Assembly: GCA_024305745.1 (NCBI GenBank)
Contig: JAHRBS010000004.1
Location: forward strand, 3,534,001-3,598,000
DNA: 64,000 nt
Reading direction: 5' to 3'
From: Polyporus tsugae
Lineage: Eukaryota; Basidiomycota; Agaricomycetes; Polyporales; Polyporaceae
This document shows positions 1 to 12,017 of the stretch, in pieces; positions within the stretch are counted from its first letter, which is position 1; each line of letters begins with the position of its first letter. Under the pieces are notes generated by a model that saw nothing but the letters and a program-made list of their open reading frames with translations, did not search any database and had not been told where the DNA came from. Both the position numbers and the translations under genes were made by a program.

Positions 1-1927
1 GACTCGGGTGGGCTGTTGATGAAGTTGGGGGACCCTTTATATGTCGAGACAGGAACAGGATAGCCATCCTGACAGCGATAGACGACAGCAAGATGAGGTT
101 AGCAGCTGGGACGCCCGAGGCGCCTACGGGGGGGTGGATTGCGTGACGACAACTGTCGATATAGAGTATCGGATATGCAAGGGTCTTCATGTCGGGATTT
201 CGACCTCCGGGACAACAGGCTGGAGGCGACTGAGGCGTGAGTCAGCTCCGCTCACTGACATTTGAGAGACGCCAATAAATTTCTTCCGCGCGCCTTGCTG
301 AGCGCGGTCGCCGCGAACGGAACGGAGCCGTTAGTTCGTCATGGCTATCCAAGCCTAGAATCCGCTGCCTTCGTTGATTTTGAACGCGAGCGAGCAAGAA
401 GGCGAAGAATCGTGTGCGAGACTCCATCGAGATCCATAAACGGGACCATTCTGCCAGCCAGTGGGAATACGTCACCTCCACGAGGTCGCTCATTCATCTG
501 TCCGCGTTGTGGGCGCCGGGCCTTGGGGATGGCGTGCATCGCTGGAAGAGAAAAAAGGCGGTGTAAGTGAGCGTCCTGTACCCGGCCGGGGGGCGGTGCG
601 AAGGAGAGCGATGGGGGAAAGGCTGGCACTGGCAGGCTGCAGCTATCAGCTCATCGCAGGAGGTGGCAAGGTGGACTTGGGCGTCTACGAGGCGGTACAG
701 CCGGGATCTGATTCTTTGCGCCCGTCCAACCCCGGGTTTCAAGAAGAGCTCATCTCCCCGCCGCCCTCTCCGATCCGTGTTGGATCCAACAGTCGCCGTT
801 GGCCTCTTCCAGCACAAGGTCACTCTACCTCCCCCCCCGGTATTTCCGTTTCAGCCCTTGCTCTACTCCCCACTCCCCCCTCTTTCAAATGTCTTATCCG
901 ATCTACGCCGTTTAATCCAATGCCACATAAACATCCGAGCCCCATGACCCTCGTGCCACATTAGGTGCCGCGGGCCGTTGCCTTGATTTCTGAATATCCG
1001 CCATCTCAATCATGTCAAACTTTTCAAGGAGCCTGACATTGGTCCGGTGTCGTGGGGTGTCGAATGCCGTACCTCCACTCCTCAAACCAACCCAATGTCT
1101 TGGGAATTTAATCAAACGCTGCCCGCAAAGCCCCGCCAGGGTAGTCCTCGCCCCCCGTAAACAACTTGGTTTATCCGGCCTGAAGTCCACGAGGTCGCCC
1201 TGAATCCGGATTCATGACATTGACAGTCAATCACCAGCCGCTGTACATGCGCACCGGCTTTTCCAGACAAACACCACGACCTCGGCTGTGTGTGACATAC
1301 GCCCTCGAGGCGTATGTTGTCAGGCTCTCACGTTCACTTCAGAGGCGTGGAAACTATTTGAATGTTCTGGTCACGTTGAATGCCTGGTCCCTTGAGCTTG
1401 CGGCGCGGCACATAATGAATACTGAATGCGCGCGCTGGAGCACTTAATGGGGCGACGGCGCGGCCCTGTTCTATGTTAAGAAGTTCACGACCCTAGGACC
1501 CTTAGTGCGCATGAGTGGCTGCGCGGTGGCGAAGAAATACAACGGCCGGCGCTCTCTCATGTCAAGATATGAGATAATGTCGAGATCCCCAACATATCGC
1601 CTGAATTGCGTGAACACGCCCCCTTTGGACCTGACCGGATCTACGAGGGCAGCGGAAACCTGCAGGGATCATCTGCTTGAAGCTATCCTGCTCGGCCCAC
1701 GGCTCTGTGGATGAATGAGATCATCACAGATCGAGTCCTTGAAATTCGACCGTTCTAAGTTACAAACTGGCAACTCCCCGGCGCGGTATCCGTATATTCG
1801 CTCGCAGCAACGACATTCTCCCTGCGTACGGCCACATCAGATCCCCTTGGCCAAGAACCCCTGAATAATAACAAAAGTCGCACCTTCTCATCGAGATCCA
1901 ATATCGCCGGGGGGTTCCGTCGCCTTA
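1..1927. other. gene-poor left edge, no recognised gene
   Basis: I see no reading frame here with a recognisable domain, a convincing splice pattern or consistent codon bias. Open stretches are short (under 170 codons), overlap on both strands and differ in composition from the real genes downstream. The last part, up to 1927, is the 3' flank of the amidase gene. The stretch may be intergenic DNA or an old, degraded insertion; I cannot tell which. Confidence 0.5.
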
Positions 1928-3912
1928 CTACGGGTTACGGAAGTTCTGGATGGCCTCCTCGACCCTGCGCAGCACGCCCAGGAGCCGCTCCTCGTTTAGA
2001 CGTCTCCCGACCAGCTGGAGCCCCACTGCCGCATTCTCGTACGTCTTCGGGTCCCATTGCGCCCGAACAAATCGCTCCCTGTCATTCCGGGGCTCGCCGA
2101 TGTGGACTGCGCCATGGGGCAAAGCCAAGGAGCGATAACCTGCAGCGCGGAAACGTCCTGCGGGGAACACCACACCCGGGAAGTCCATCAGGTTCCAGTA
2201 GGATGTGTACCCCCACCACCGCGTCGTGTCGTGCGGGGGCGCGAGCGTCGCTGCGACCGGGCTCAGGATCGCGTCGATATGGCGGCCTGTCGTCGTGCGA
2301 GATTTCGTGGCGTTCCAATGCGCCGCGATCTTGGCTCGGAAAGCCTCACGTGCGAGGTTGAGCTTGAACATCTCCGCGACGGAGAAAGGCTTTCCGCTGT
2401 TGGGGACCTGCGAGAGTATCCACTCGGTCTGCGGAACGGGGGGGTCGTGTTCCAGGACCTCGCGGTACTCCTCACCGCCATCGAGGAAGTACAACTTTGT
2501 CTGTCGAAATAACGTTGGTCAGCCACGTGCTGACAGATAGATCCGTGTCGGAGCGGAACCTACTATGAGATCCCAGGCTTCGTGATGGTCCACAGGGTCC
2601 CAAGTAATCACGTCATGCCCCGCTGCAACCAGGGCGTCGCGCGTTTGCTTTAGAGCATCTAGGATAGGTGGATGCGGGGCGACTACGCCGTCATCCCATA
2701 AAATCGCTATCGACAGTTTATGAGGGATGCCTGCGCCATCCACGATCTCCTGCCTCCACGGAATTTCTAGCAGGGGCGGTTCGACCAGCCAAGGCTCGTA
2801 CTGCGACATGACTTGGCAGAACAGCGCGAGGTCGCGCGCAGACGTCGCGAGCGGGCCAAGAGCACCGACAATCGCGTCCATGCCGTCATGAGAACCCAGT
2901 AAGCCCGCGTGGGGGAGACGGCCGACGGACCCCTTGAGCCCGTACAGCCCCATGTAGCCCGCAGGTATGCGCTAGATTAACATTATTGAGTTCTGGGGCT
3001 TCTTTGATTCTGCGCAATACCATGAGGCATAGAATGGCAACCGACTTACAATTGAACCACCGATGTCTGTTCCGATACCCAAGGGGCTCCCATGCATCGC
3101 AATCAAGGCACCCTCCCCTCCGCTGCTGCCACCTGGCGTGAGCGCTGTAGCAATGTCAAGGAGAGGTCACAAGGTGTGGCGAAGGTGAAGGGTTCGGGGC
3201 TCGGCTCACAGTGGTTGTGCGGGTTTACGGTCCGCCCGTAAATGTTGTTGTTCGTTTCGATGGCCTGCATAGATCGATCGAGTATGTTTAGTTACGCGCT
3301 GATAGCACTCACGGTGACGGGACGTACCAAGAGTGTTTGGGGGTTCGCAGTTTTCACGTAGATGACAGCACCAGCCTTTCGCAAAAGGTCGACCACAACG
3401 GCATCCTTCTCGGCAACCGTACGCCCCGACCACTGAATATAGCCCGTGGCTGTGTCGTGGCCCCGGACAAGGATGTGGTCCTTTATCGATACGGGTACCC
3501 CATGGAGCGGACCGACGACTTGCCCGGTCTTGTGAAGATGCTGATCCAGCTCCTGCGCCCTCGCGAGACCTTCGTCAAAGAGCACTTCGGTAAGACAGTT
3601 GGTGAGATCCTGGGCGATAGACGCAACGTGGCAGAAGGTTTGAAGCGTTTCGACCGCAGTATATCGCCGGGTGCGGAGGGCCTCGGCGAGGGCGGTGGCG
3701 TCCAGATGTACGATCTCGAGTTGACGAGGAGTGAGTTGCGATATCGCGAGCTGTGACACGTCGTTCTGCTCCACGGGCACGGTGAATCCCAATCGCCACT
3801 CGGGCCGTTTAGCGAGACGCGCTTCCCGGTCGGCTTGCTTGGCTTTTGATATCTCCTGCCACGGGACGGGGGATGGACGCCTACTAGGACCCTTGGATGT
3901 GTCGCCAGGCAT
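1928..3912 (-). CDS. amidase (amidase-signature family, acetamidase/FAAH-like), 571 aa
   Basis: Five exons (3912-3328, 3264-3210, 3144-3050, 2971-2564, 2500-1928) join in phase to 572 codons including the stop. The protein shows the complete amidase-signature catalytic set: the Lys in VPVSIKDH (about residue 145), the cis-Ser in TPGGSSGGEGA (about 220) and the nucleophile Ser in GIGTDIGGSIR (about 245). The family hydrolyses carboxylic amides with a Ser-cisSer-Lys triad; fungal members are often cytosolic acetamidases or fatty-acid amide hydrolases, and the substrate cannot be read from sequence. All four introns are 63-78 nt with GT/AG ends. I chose the Met at 3912; an in-frame ATG at 3942 would add ten residues. 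No signal peptide is seen. The gene stands alone between two gene-poor stretches. Confidence 0.9.
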
Positions 3913-6900
3913 GATGGTACAGAAGTCGCCGTACGGGGGCATTCTCGCGTCCGGGAGATCTATAGGAAGTTATGCTATTAAGTAGGAGACTCGACGGGCT
4001 TGGAATCGACGGAGACTTCCATAATACTCGTCTGATTTCATCGCTCCCCGTTCGCCCATCGGCGATGGGCAAGGATGTCAATCTCCCGGCGTCTTCACCG
4101 TGTGCGGTCCCCATCACCTGCTCAAGGACAGCACCCTGGAGGCTACCAATGCCGGAGAATGGCGGTTGTAGGATATATATACCCACCGGCGAACGGGGCT
4201 CTTCTAGGGAGATGGTCTGCCTCGGCACACACGATTCAGTCCGCGAACGCAGCGTGGCCTCTAAGGCGAGCGCTGATAACGCATGGAATCTGACTGAATG
4301 CCTGAAGTTGGGCGCTCCTGCCTCGGAGGTCGAAGCGGGAAGATAGGTCATGCATTCGAGGCGCATTCGAGGCACGCTAGGACCGCAAGGTAACAGCTCT
4401 ACTGCTGAACGAATGAGTGCAGCTTTCCTGATATCTCCGCATCGACCAGCCTTGCGCCCTATCGACGGCGGGGAGAGGGGAGCAGGCGGCAATGTGAGCG
4501 TTGAGCGTCTAAAGAGAGCGAGGTTTATGGAAATACTCACGTCTCGGATCCTGATGACAGTCGGGATCGATTGCACGTTCCAGGGCTGAGCTCTGAAGGG
4601 ATTGGAAGCGGTCTTCCACCTGTAGAAAGGATGGTCGGCATCGGATACTGCTCAGGATGTCACCGGGCGGGATGACCTTACTCCGAGCGCTGTCCGACGT
4701 AGACGATTGTCCCCGAAGGCCCTACCTCCGGTTCGAAGGTCTGCTTGACCAAACCTTCGACCGCTACGCAATCCTGTCAAGGAGGGCTCCTATCAGCACG
4801 GAGGTTACGCATAACGGGTGGGCGACGTACTGGGCACCACAGTTTGCCGCCGTCGTCACGAGAAGAGTAAATGATGAGATACCCGGATTTTACGTCTTGC
4901 GCCCACGCGGGGGTAGCGGGGTCAGGCGATTCCTGAAGGGGCATCTTGGCGGTTGGGGTTCACAAGGAAAAGTGTGAGGAAGACTAGCTCGAGAGAGCTT
5001 TGAGCAGACATCGATATGGTTGGGATTAACCGGAGCCATGTCGCCATCCTCCCCTCATCGCCCCTCATCTCCTCCTAGGCGCCCAGAATTTCCTTGCAAG
5101 CGCCCGATTTCCTTAGGCAGCCCTATCTTGGCATAGAACAATTGCAAGCCGGCTACATTGCACGTACGTTGCATGGGTCCAGAATTGCGGCGACCGTCCA
5201 CCCAAACCGCGCACGACTATCGGCCTAGCGCGGGAGAAGCCATGTTCCTGAGAGATTCAGGCCAAGTTGAACTCTCCGTGACCCGTTGGCGTGGAATGGG
5301 AGCACCCTAGACACCATCCATGGAACACGAAGCGTTCCCTTCCGCTTCGCCCGCATCGGGATATTGCCGAGCCGGTGGCCACCGTGACATGGCAACCCGC
5401 GCGGTCTGAAGCCCAGCACTCGTAACAGGTGCGGCATAATGAATTGACAAAGTACAACGAAAACGGCATATGTACGAACTATATAGCGCGGCTTCTTTCG
5501 TATGAGTCAGCGTTAACCTTGTAGAACGGACGCCGCGGACGGTACTCACCGTCGCTAGAAACCCGACAGCAGCTTCCATTCAGTGGATCCGTTCGAGATT
5601 TCATTTCGCCGTAGGCAACATCAAAAGTGGGAAACGTATTCCGTTCAAGCACAGGCGGCGACTTGGACGAGGCACCAATGTGTCTCGCCCAGCTTGCGCC
5701 ATATCGGAACCTAATGCCTCGTGGCCGCCGTATAAGCACACACGTCCAAAAGGCTCAAGAAGCTGGCGGGTCCGAGCAGTCATGGGGCTGCTCCCCGCAA
5801 ACATATCGAGGATCTTTGCTCCGTTAAACATGGACTGGGTCGGCAATGTGCTGGCATGATCGGACCCTGTTCAAGGACAGTCTATAAAGACTTGTCGATG
5901 TCGTAAGCAACAGAAATTCTCCGAAATGACATCACATCAGGCCTGCCCACCGGGAACCTTCTTGCTCAGAAGCCAATTATGTTGCGAGTTCACTGGAGGC
6001 TGACGTTTTCACAGCATGAGTCGGACGGTGGGGCAGTAAACGGCACCTAAAATAGCAAAGACCGGTTGACAGTCAATAAGCCGTTCGAATGCTAGGTCTT
6101 CGCTTCAATGATCAGCGAGGTCCTCATGCCAAGCAGCACATGCCGCCGGTTATCGAAGAAGCCGACTCGTCCAAATACATGGTGGGCACTGCCACAACCC
6201 TCTATGAGCTTTTCACAACAATGACTCCATGTCTGGTCATAAAATATGGAGAAAAATACTCACAGGATGTCTGCGACTTATGATTGCCGGCAAGGTCGTA
6301 TGCATGGTCGAGGGTAAGTAAACTGTTCGGTAAAACTTTCTGCCAATTAACGAAAGCACCCTAAGTATGTCGAAAGTCGCCGTCCGAGAGGGGGTGGCGG
6401 TGAAGGCGGACAACAACAACCACCGTCGACTTGTTCCGAGAAAGTTCCGGTTTTCCCATTCTCAGACTGTTACGACCTGTACATGGAAGAGTCAGTTTGG
6501 TCTCCGGCGATGTAATGTCAAGGGATACCGGACGTCAAAATGAACGGCTCCCTTCACAGAACCCGTGAAGAGCATCTGTATGACCGAGTTATTGTCATGA
6601 ACACATGCACACTGCCGGAACGATTAGCCATGAAGTCGGAACCAGCAGGACTCCTGAAAAATCACCTCATGGAACACGACAGCCGCATGAAAGACCGGAG
6701 ACATCCGATCAGCGAATCTCCAGGAAACAAGCGGCGTTCTTGGAGACCACGTTGTTGCGAGAGAAGACATCGAAAACCAAGCAGATGGTTAGCCACGAGG
6801 AACCCGTCGAGACAAAGCTAACTTAAAATGGATGGTTAGTATATGTTGCTCCCGGCATGGAAGGCTTACCGATGACTTCGACACGGTCTGCTTCGGCTCG

Positions 6901-9462
6901 TGGGAGGCGCGCCTTGGAAGACACCAACATATTACGGACCCCGGTCGTGAGTCCCACGATCCAGGCTCTGCACTGAAACAAATGACTGTCAAATATGTTG
7001 CGACTAGAAGAGCACAAAATGAATAGCTGAGACCATACAATATCATGGCGGGCTTGCTTCATAAAGGTACACAAGACCGAAAAGCTCGCTTCCCTCGTGG
7101 CCGGACAGCGTCGGATATGAGTGTGCAGCCAATATCCGCGGCCTCTAGATCTGTCAAATGTCAGAACATCAGTGCCTACCAACATGAGGTCAAGGATCGG
7201 GCTCCTTGGTTCCCGCGACGAACCGAGAAACGTCCAACACAAGACGAGATGTGGAGTCCATTTTCAGCATGCCTTGTATTTCCAGCAAAGGCCGTCGTGG
7301 CGGTACGCTATTTTCACCTTCGCGGGAGCCGAAGAGGGCAGACAGTTCAGCCTGAACGGCGTATGCGATGGCGCACCGAGGTAGTTAGACCGCCACCCGC
7401 AGTTGCCGGGCACAAGTTCCTCGTGCAATGTATTCACAAAGGACTGGAAGGTAACGGCGAGGTTACGTATTCTTCAATATGGCGCCATCGCGGCGACCAA
7501 GGATATACTGGGACTTGGCTGAATGTCGGGAGCTGTCGGTGCATCAGATGAGGAGCGGGGTGCGGACCAGTCCGAGATCATCGAATCCAGGGCAGACGAT
7601 GAATGCATACATCCTGCGAGGTTCTATCCCGTCAACTTTCGGGGCTGGATAGAAACCATTGGACACGTATAATACGCACCATGTCCTTCGGGTTGGGGAC
7701 GCTACTGGCGGTTTCCTATGAGAATGAGAAAGGACCGATGCTGTTGCTGCACGCTGTTGTCATCTTAGACCGACGTGCAAGGGCTGACATAGCTGACTGC
7801 CTCGCACCTCGTTTCCAGACTTGAGGAGTCTACGTCACGGTATGCCGGCCGACTTGAAGTTAGTCGATGAAGCATGCCACAAAAACGGATCACCAGATTT
7901 AAGGGTTAGCGAACACGTACTGGATGCCTGTGCGAGCTCAGCCTCACCGAACAGGACCACAGACAGTGCGTGCTATCGGGATGGCAGTTCAAGAATTAGC
8001 CGCCTTGAGGGTGTTTGCACGTTGAGGTCGCGCCCGGTGGCCCGAATCGGGAAGCCGTCAAACTGAGTCACCGCCATGGCTGAGTAAGTCTCCAATACCG
8101 TAAGGAAGTCCGTGCTTGCGATTCATTGCGATGGCCGCATCGGCATCCTGGAGTCGTTATCTCCACGTGAATCACGGAGATGGCAAGTCGTCTGTCTTGC
8201 AGTCCCGGTAGCGTACACCCCGCGATCGGACAGACCAGGGTCTTCACGGTTTCTGCACTCGTACACACTACTTACTTATGCAATCGAGGACGGGTCTGGA
8301 TCGATAGCGGTGCGGCCGCAGCCATCATGACACCACGAATGGATGAGTTTGGAATTCAGAAATGAGCCTACAAAGCACCAAGTCAGTGACAATCCGAGAT
8401 GAAGACAACCCCAGTTAACAGTCAACTCAGCATATCATATCTGGGTCGGGAACAATAAGTATATGAAACGAAAGCACCAACGCACCAACGACCACACACA
8501 CACTGATACATCACACACCCATCTCCCGCCCTCACCGCCTTGCAATTAATCGGGTGCGCTCGCCCCCGACTTGACCATCCTCATGCAAGCCTGCGCAGCG
8601 GACGAAGCCTGTCACTGAGTGGTAAGGCTGGCCACTGGCAGCATCAACGTTTCAGCCCATCCACATCCAATTCGCACGCCGCGTCAGATGCCCAGCTGCC
8701 TTGAACATACCATGCTGACATACCGACTCCCGAGTGATGCGAAGGTACTTATCTTCGGAGATCGAGAGGAGTGCGAACGTAAGAAATGGAGGCGCTGTGT
8801 GCACCCCGTTACCGTCGATTTCAAGTTGCCAGTGCCAAGCCCAGTCGGGCAAGTCGGCGTCGGTCGTCGGGCAAGAACTCAACCGTGGGATACTCTCGAT
8901 CATCCCTGCCCCTGTTCCGCTGCCACTGTGCTCCGCAGCGTTCAATGAAATGGATTTCGTACTGCCCGGAGTGCGCCAAGCATTCACACGGACCGACTAC
9001 CCTAAGTAGTACCCACGACTCAGGACAGCTGAGCGGACCCGGATAATCTCTAGGTACACTGCCCGTTTGTCGGCCCACGTCCTGCACGTCCATCCATCAC
9101 CGTTCGAGAGCAGCACTTGTCGAACTCACGCTTGATCCTACTATAATGTTAGTGTCGAAGATACGTTAAATAAGCTATAAGTTAGTGGTGGCAGCACACG
9201 GCCAAGCTTGCTTCGCAAATGCCAGATTGATTTAGAGCTTCAGAGCGATAGAATATATATGTCAAGTGATGAACGATGCAAAAAAAGCGATGAGATGAAT
9301 AGCTGAAGCTGTAAGATGAAAGCAACGTAACATTGTCCGTCTACTGTCTCGAAAGAGAGTGGGCTGTATGTACTTGGGGTCAACCAACCAATCTATCGAA
9401 GACAAACGACGACATAACCAAACTGTCCGTCAGCATGAGTCCGTATTCGCGAAATGTCCCTT
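3913..9462. other. 5.5-kb gene-poor region
   Basis: No intact gene could be supported. A TATATATA run near 4172-4181 is a possible distant TATA element for the amidase on minus, but lies more than 230 nt from its start. On minus, 5600-6420 holds short coding-like patches, one followed by a good GTGAGT donor at about 6264, which could be fragments of a decayed gene, but no family could be assigned. The minus frame 8652-8987 is open for 111 codons without recognisable motifs. A short CA-rich stretch sits at about 8480-8520. The remainder looks like ordinary non-coding DNA or degraded sequence. Confidence 0.45.
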
Positions 9463-11362
9463 TTAGTAGTACGAGCCGGAGGAAGAGGAGCTGGAGGAAG
9501 ACTTGTTGCTAGATGAGCTACTCGATGAGGCTGGTGAGGAGCTGGAAGCCGACGGCGAGCTAGACTTGCTATTGTCGCTGGATGAGTCGCAGCTGCTGTC
9601 GGAGCAACCGTTGTCACCGTTGTACGAGCCAGAGCTAGACGAGGAGCTAGACTTTGACGAGCTACTGGAGCTGCAGTCAGAGCCATAGCACCCGTTGGAG
9701 TTACCGCAGTCCGAGCCGTAGCAACCAGAGCTCGACGACGTGGTGGAGGTGGCAGCAGCGGTCGAGGTGTAGGTGTAAGACGCGCTGTTACCAGGGGTGA
9801 TGTAGTAGCTGGTCTTGCACTGTAGCGAGACGCGTCAGATCACGACAGCACGCCGTCACAACAAATAGGACTTACGCCCTGGAGGCACGACACGAGCATC
9901 GAGTCAGTGACAGTCTGGGTCGCAGTCGCCGTCTCCGTCGCGGTCTTGGTTGCAGTGTCCGTCTGAGTCTGAGTCGCAGTGACCGTGGACAGGTACGTGT
10001 TGGTCTGCGTGAGCGTACGGTCCTCAGTCATGGTCTGGACGACGGTGTTCTCGACGGTCTTGGTGTTGTCGATGACTTGGGTGGAGACGTATGTCGAGAC
10101 GTAGGTCGTGGGCTGGACAACGGTGCTGATGTCGGTCATCGTGACGGTCATCTTGTCCGTGACCGTATCAGTCATCGTCTGGACTTGGGTCTGGATGTCC
10201 GTCGAGACGATCGTCATCTTGTCCGTGACAGTCGCAGTCTGGGTCTCCTCAACAGTCTTGGTCTGCATGCGAAACGCAATAAGCTCAATGCACGTGTGGG
10301 AGTCGCGAAATCCCACTTACGTTGTCGATGACCTTGGTGCTGACCCAGGTCTTGACGTACGTCGTCGGCACGACCTGAGTGCTGACCTGAGTCTGGGTGA
10401 CGGTCATCAGGTCGGTCTCGGTCTGCGTCTTGATCTGGGTCTGCGTCGCCGTCTCCGTGTCAGTCATCGTCTTGGTGTAGACGTTGACCTGCGTGCTCGT
10501 CTCGGTCGCGGTGAGGGTGTGGTCGACGGTCTTGGTGTTGTCGATGACCTCCGTGGAGACCCAGACGCGGGTTGTGGGGACGAGCTTCGTCGAAGTCTCG
10601 ATCATGGTCTGCGTCTTGGTGACAGACTCGGTGTCGGTCTCGATCTTGGTCTGGATGTCCGTCATGGTTTCGGTCATGGTGATGGTGGTCGGGACGGTCT
10701 TGACCTGGAGGGAGACGCGTCAGGACGCGTCAGAGAAGGCAGAAAGTTGAACACAACGGCACTCACGTCCGTCATGGTGACAGTCATCGTGTCCGTCATG
10801 GTCTGAGTCTTGGTGACCGTCTGAGTGCTGCCATCACAGCTACCGCCGTACCCGTTACCGTACCCGTACCCACTTCCTCCGCTTCGAGGACATGAGATGA
10901 CGGACGAGAGAAGACATGTAAGGATGGGGGACTCACTGGTTGATGATGATCGTTTCGTAGCATCCCTGAGTTTGCCACTGACGGACATATGATGCATTAG
11001 TGGGACAGTAAGCGCTATGGATGAATTGAGGCTATGCTCACCCAACTCATTGCCTGGCAAGAGCCATCGCTGCCCTTCGAGTAACCGTACCCACAGTTCA
11101 TGCTCTTGTACCCCCCAGACATGAACGACGAGTAGGGCATATCCGAGTAGCCGCCGTCGGTAGCAGGTGGCTGTGTATACTGGGACGCCGGTGCGCTACT
11201 TGAACCAGACGCGGAGGTCGCCTGGGCAGAGGAGGCAGCCTGGTTGTCGGCCGGGGTGGAGGTCGCGTAGACCTGGCTGGCAGGGACCATGGTGACGGAG
11301 CCGGCGACGATCTGCGCCGCGGCGGCACCCGCCAGGGAGAGGGCGATGAGGACGGAGTTCAT
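9463..11362 (-). CDS. secreted Ser/Thr-rich repeat protein, 534 aa
   Basis: Six exons (11362-11042, 10977-10937, about 10881-10767, 10704-10321, 10262-9876, 9819-9463) close to 535 codons. The product starts with a clear signal peptide (MNSVLIALSLAGAAAAQ). A Gly/Tyr/Ser region with paired Cys follows, then about 250 residues dominated by Thr, Val and Gln in which a unit ending PTT-V-VST-VIDNTKTV recurs three times. The tail is almost pure Ser with a duplicated GCYGSDC motif. I see no GPI-anchor signal or membrane segment, so it is probably a heavily O-glycosylated wall or extracellular protein. The function is unknown; such proteins are common and fast-evolving in agaricomycetes. The acceptor of the third exon is one of two possible AGs, which changes at most a few residues. 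Confidence 0.85.
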
Positions 11363-11573
11363 GTTGAGCGATTAAGACAGCTGATAGTCGTGACGGAGTC
11401 CGGAGATACGTTAGTTGCAAAAGAGTGGTAGCGATCGACGCTGTCTGGACTGTCTAGCAGTGGGCTTAAGGCAAAAGGTGCGGAAAGCTTTGCGTGCAGA
11501 CGCAAGGCACTCTGTTGGAGAGATCGAGACCGGTCAGCGTGGGCAAAGGAGAGGCGCGTGGGCAGGTACTGAC

Positions 11574-11682
11574 CGCTGAAGAATAAAGGAGAGGAGGAGG
11601 AGGAGGAAGAAGCCGGGAAACGAAGACGGGAGGAAGGGGGATGAGAGAGGCAAAGGAGGGGAGTACTACCGCGCATATATGC
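11574..11682 (-). promoter_or_regulatory. probable core promoter: TATA-like box and pyrimidine tract
   Basis: Upstream of the Ser/Thr-rich protein gene a CATATATG box lies at about 11674-11681. It is followed, reading the minus strand toward the gene, by a long CT-rich tract at about 11585-11640. A TATA-like box followed by a pyrimidine-rich stretch is a common arrangement in strongly expressed fungal genes. The distance to the ATG at 11362 implies a 5' leader of more than 200 nt. This is inference from base composition only. Confidence 0.35.
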
Positions 11683-12017
11683 GGCCGGTGACGCGCGACT
11701 GAATGTCTTCTTCCGCCACGGCCGAACAGATGATCCCTGATCGTGTCCCCTTAGAGACATTCTGCCACCGCCCTTCTCCTTCTCCCCCCGGCCCGCCCCC
11801 ATTGGCTCGCCCTAGCCCCTGTCCCATTGGTCAAGGCCCATCGCATCCTCCCAGCCTTCTCGAGCTCATCATGATGCAGACGGGCGATGTGCACAGGCAA
11901 AGCCAAGAAGATGACATTCATTATCTCGTAAATGTAACACATCCACTTTCGCCCTGTGAAATCTCCCGCTCCCCGCTCCGGCGCGATGGATGCGGACACG
12001 CCCGGCTCGCGTCGCGC
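11683..12017. other. intergenic: upstream flank of secreted protein, 3' flank of carrier
   Basis: The stretch separates the stop of the mitochondrial carrier at 12018 from the promoter region of the secreted protein. No coding signal of its own was found, and the open frames on plus are antisense or chance. It should hold the 3' untranslated region and poly(A) site of the carrier. Confidence 0.5.

Noticed and set aside
3884..4576. 230-codon open frame on minus upstream of the amidase
   Set aside because: No motif, no splice link to the amidase, and composition unlike neighbouring exons; its end overlaps the amidase start in another frame.
4725..4742. GGTTCGAAGG resembling a tRNA B box
   Set aside because: No matching A box, acceptor stem or cloverleaf could be folded around it.
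7045..7551. 168-codon plus frame in the gene-poor region
   Set aside because: No recognised domain, many rare residues, and overlapping open frames on the other strand; treated as chance.
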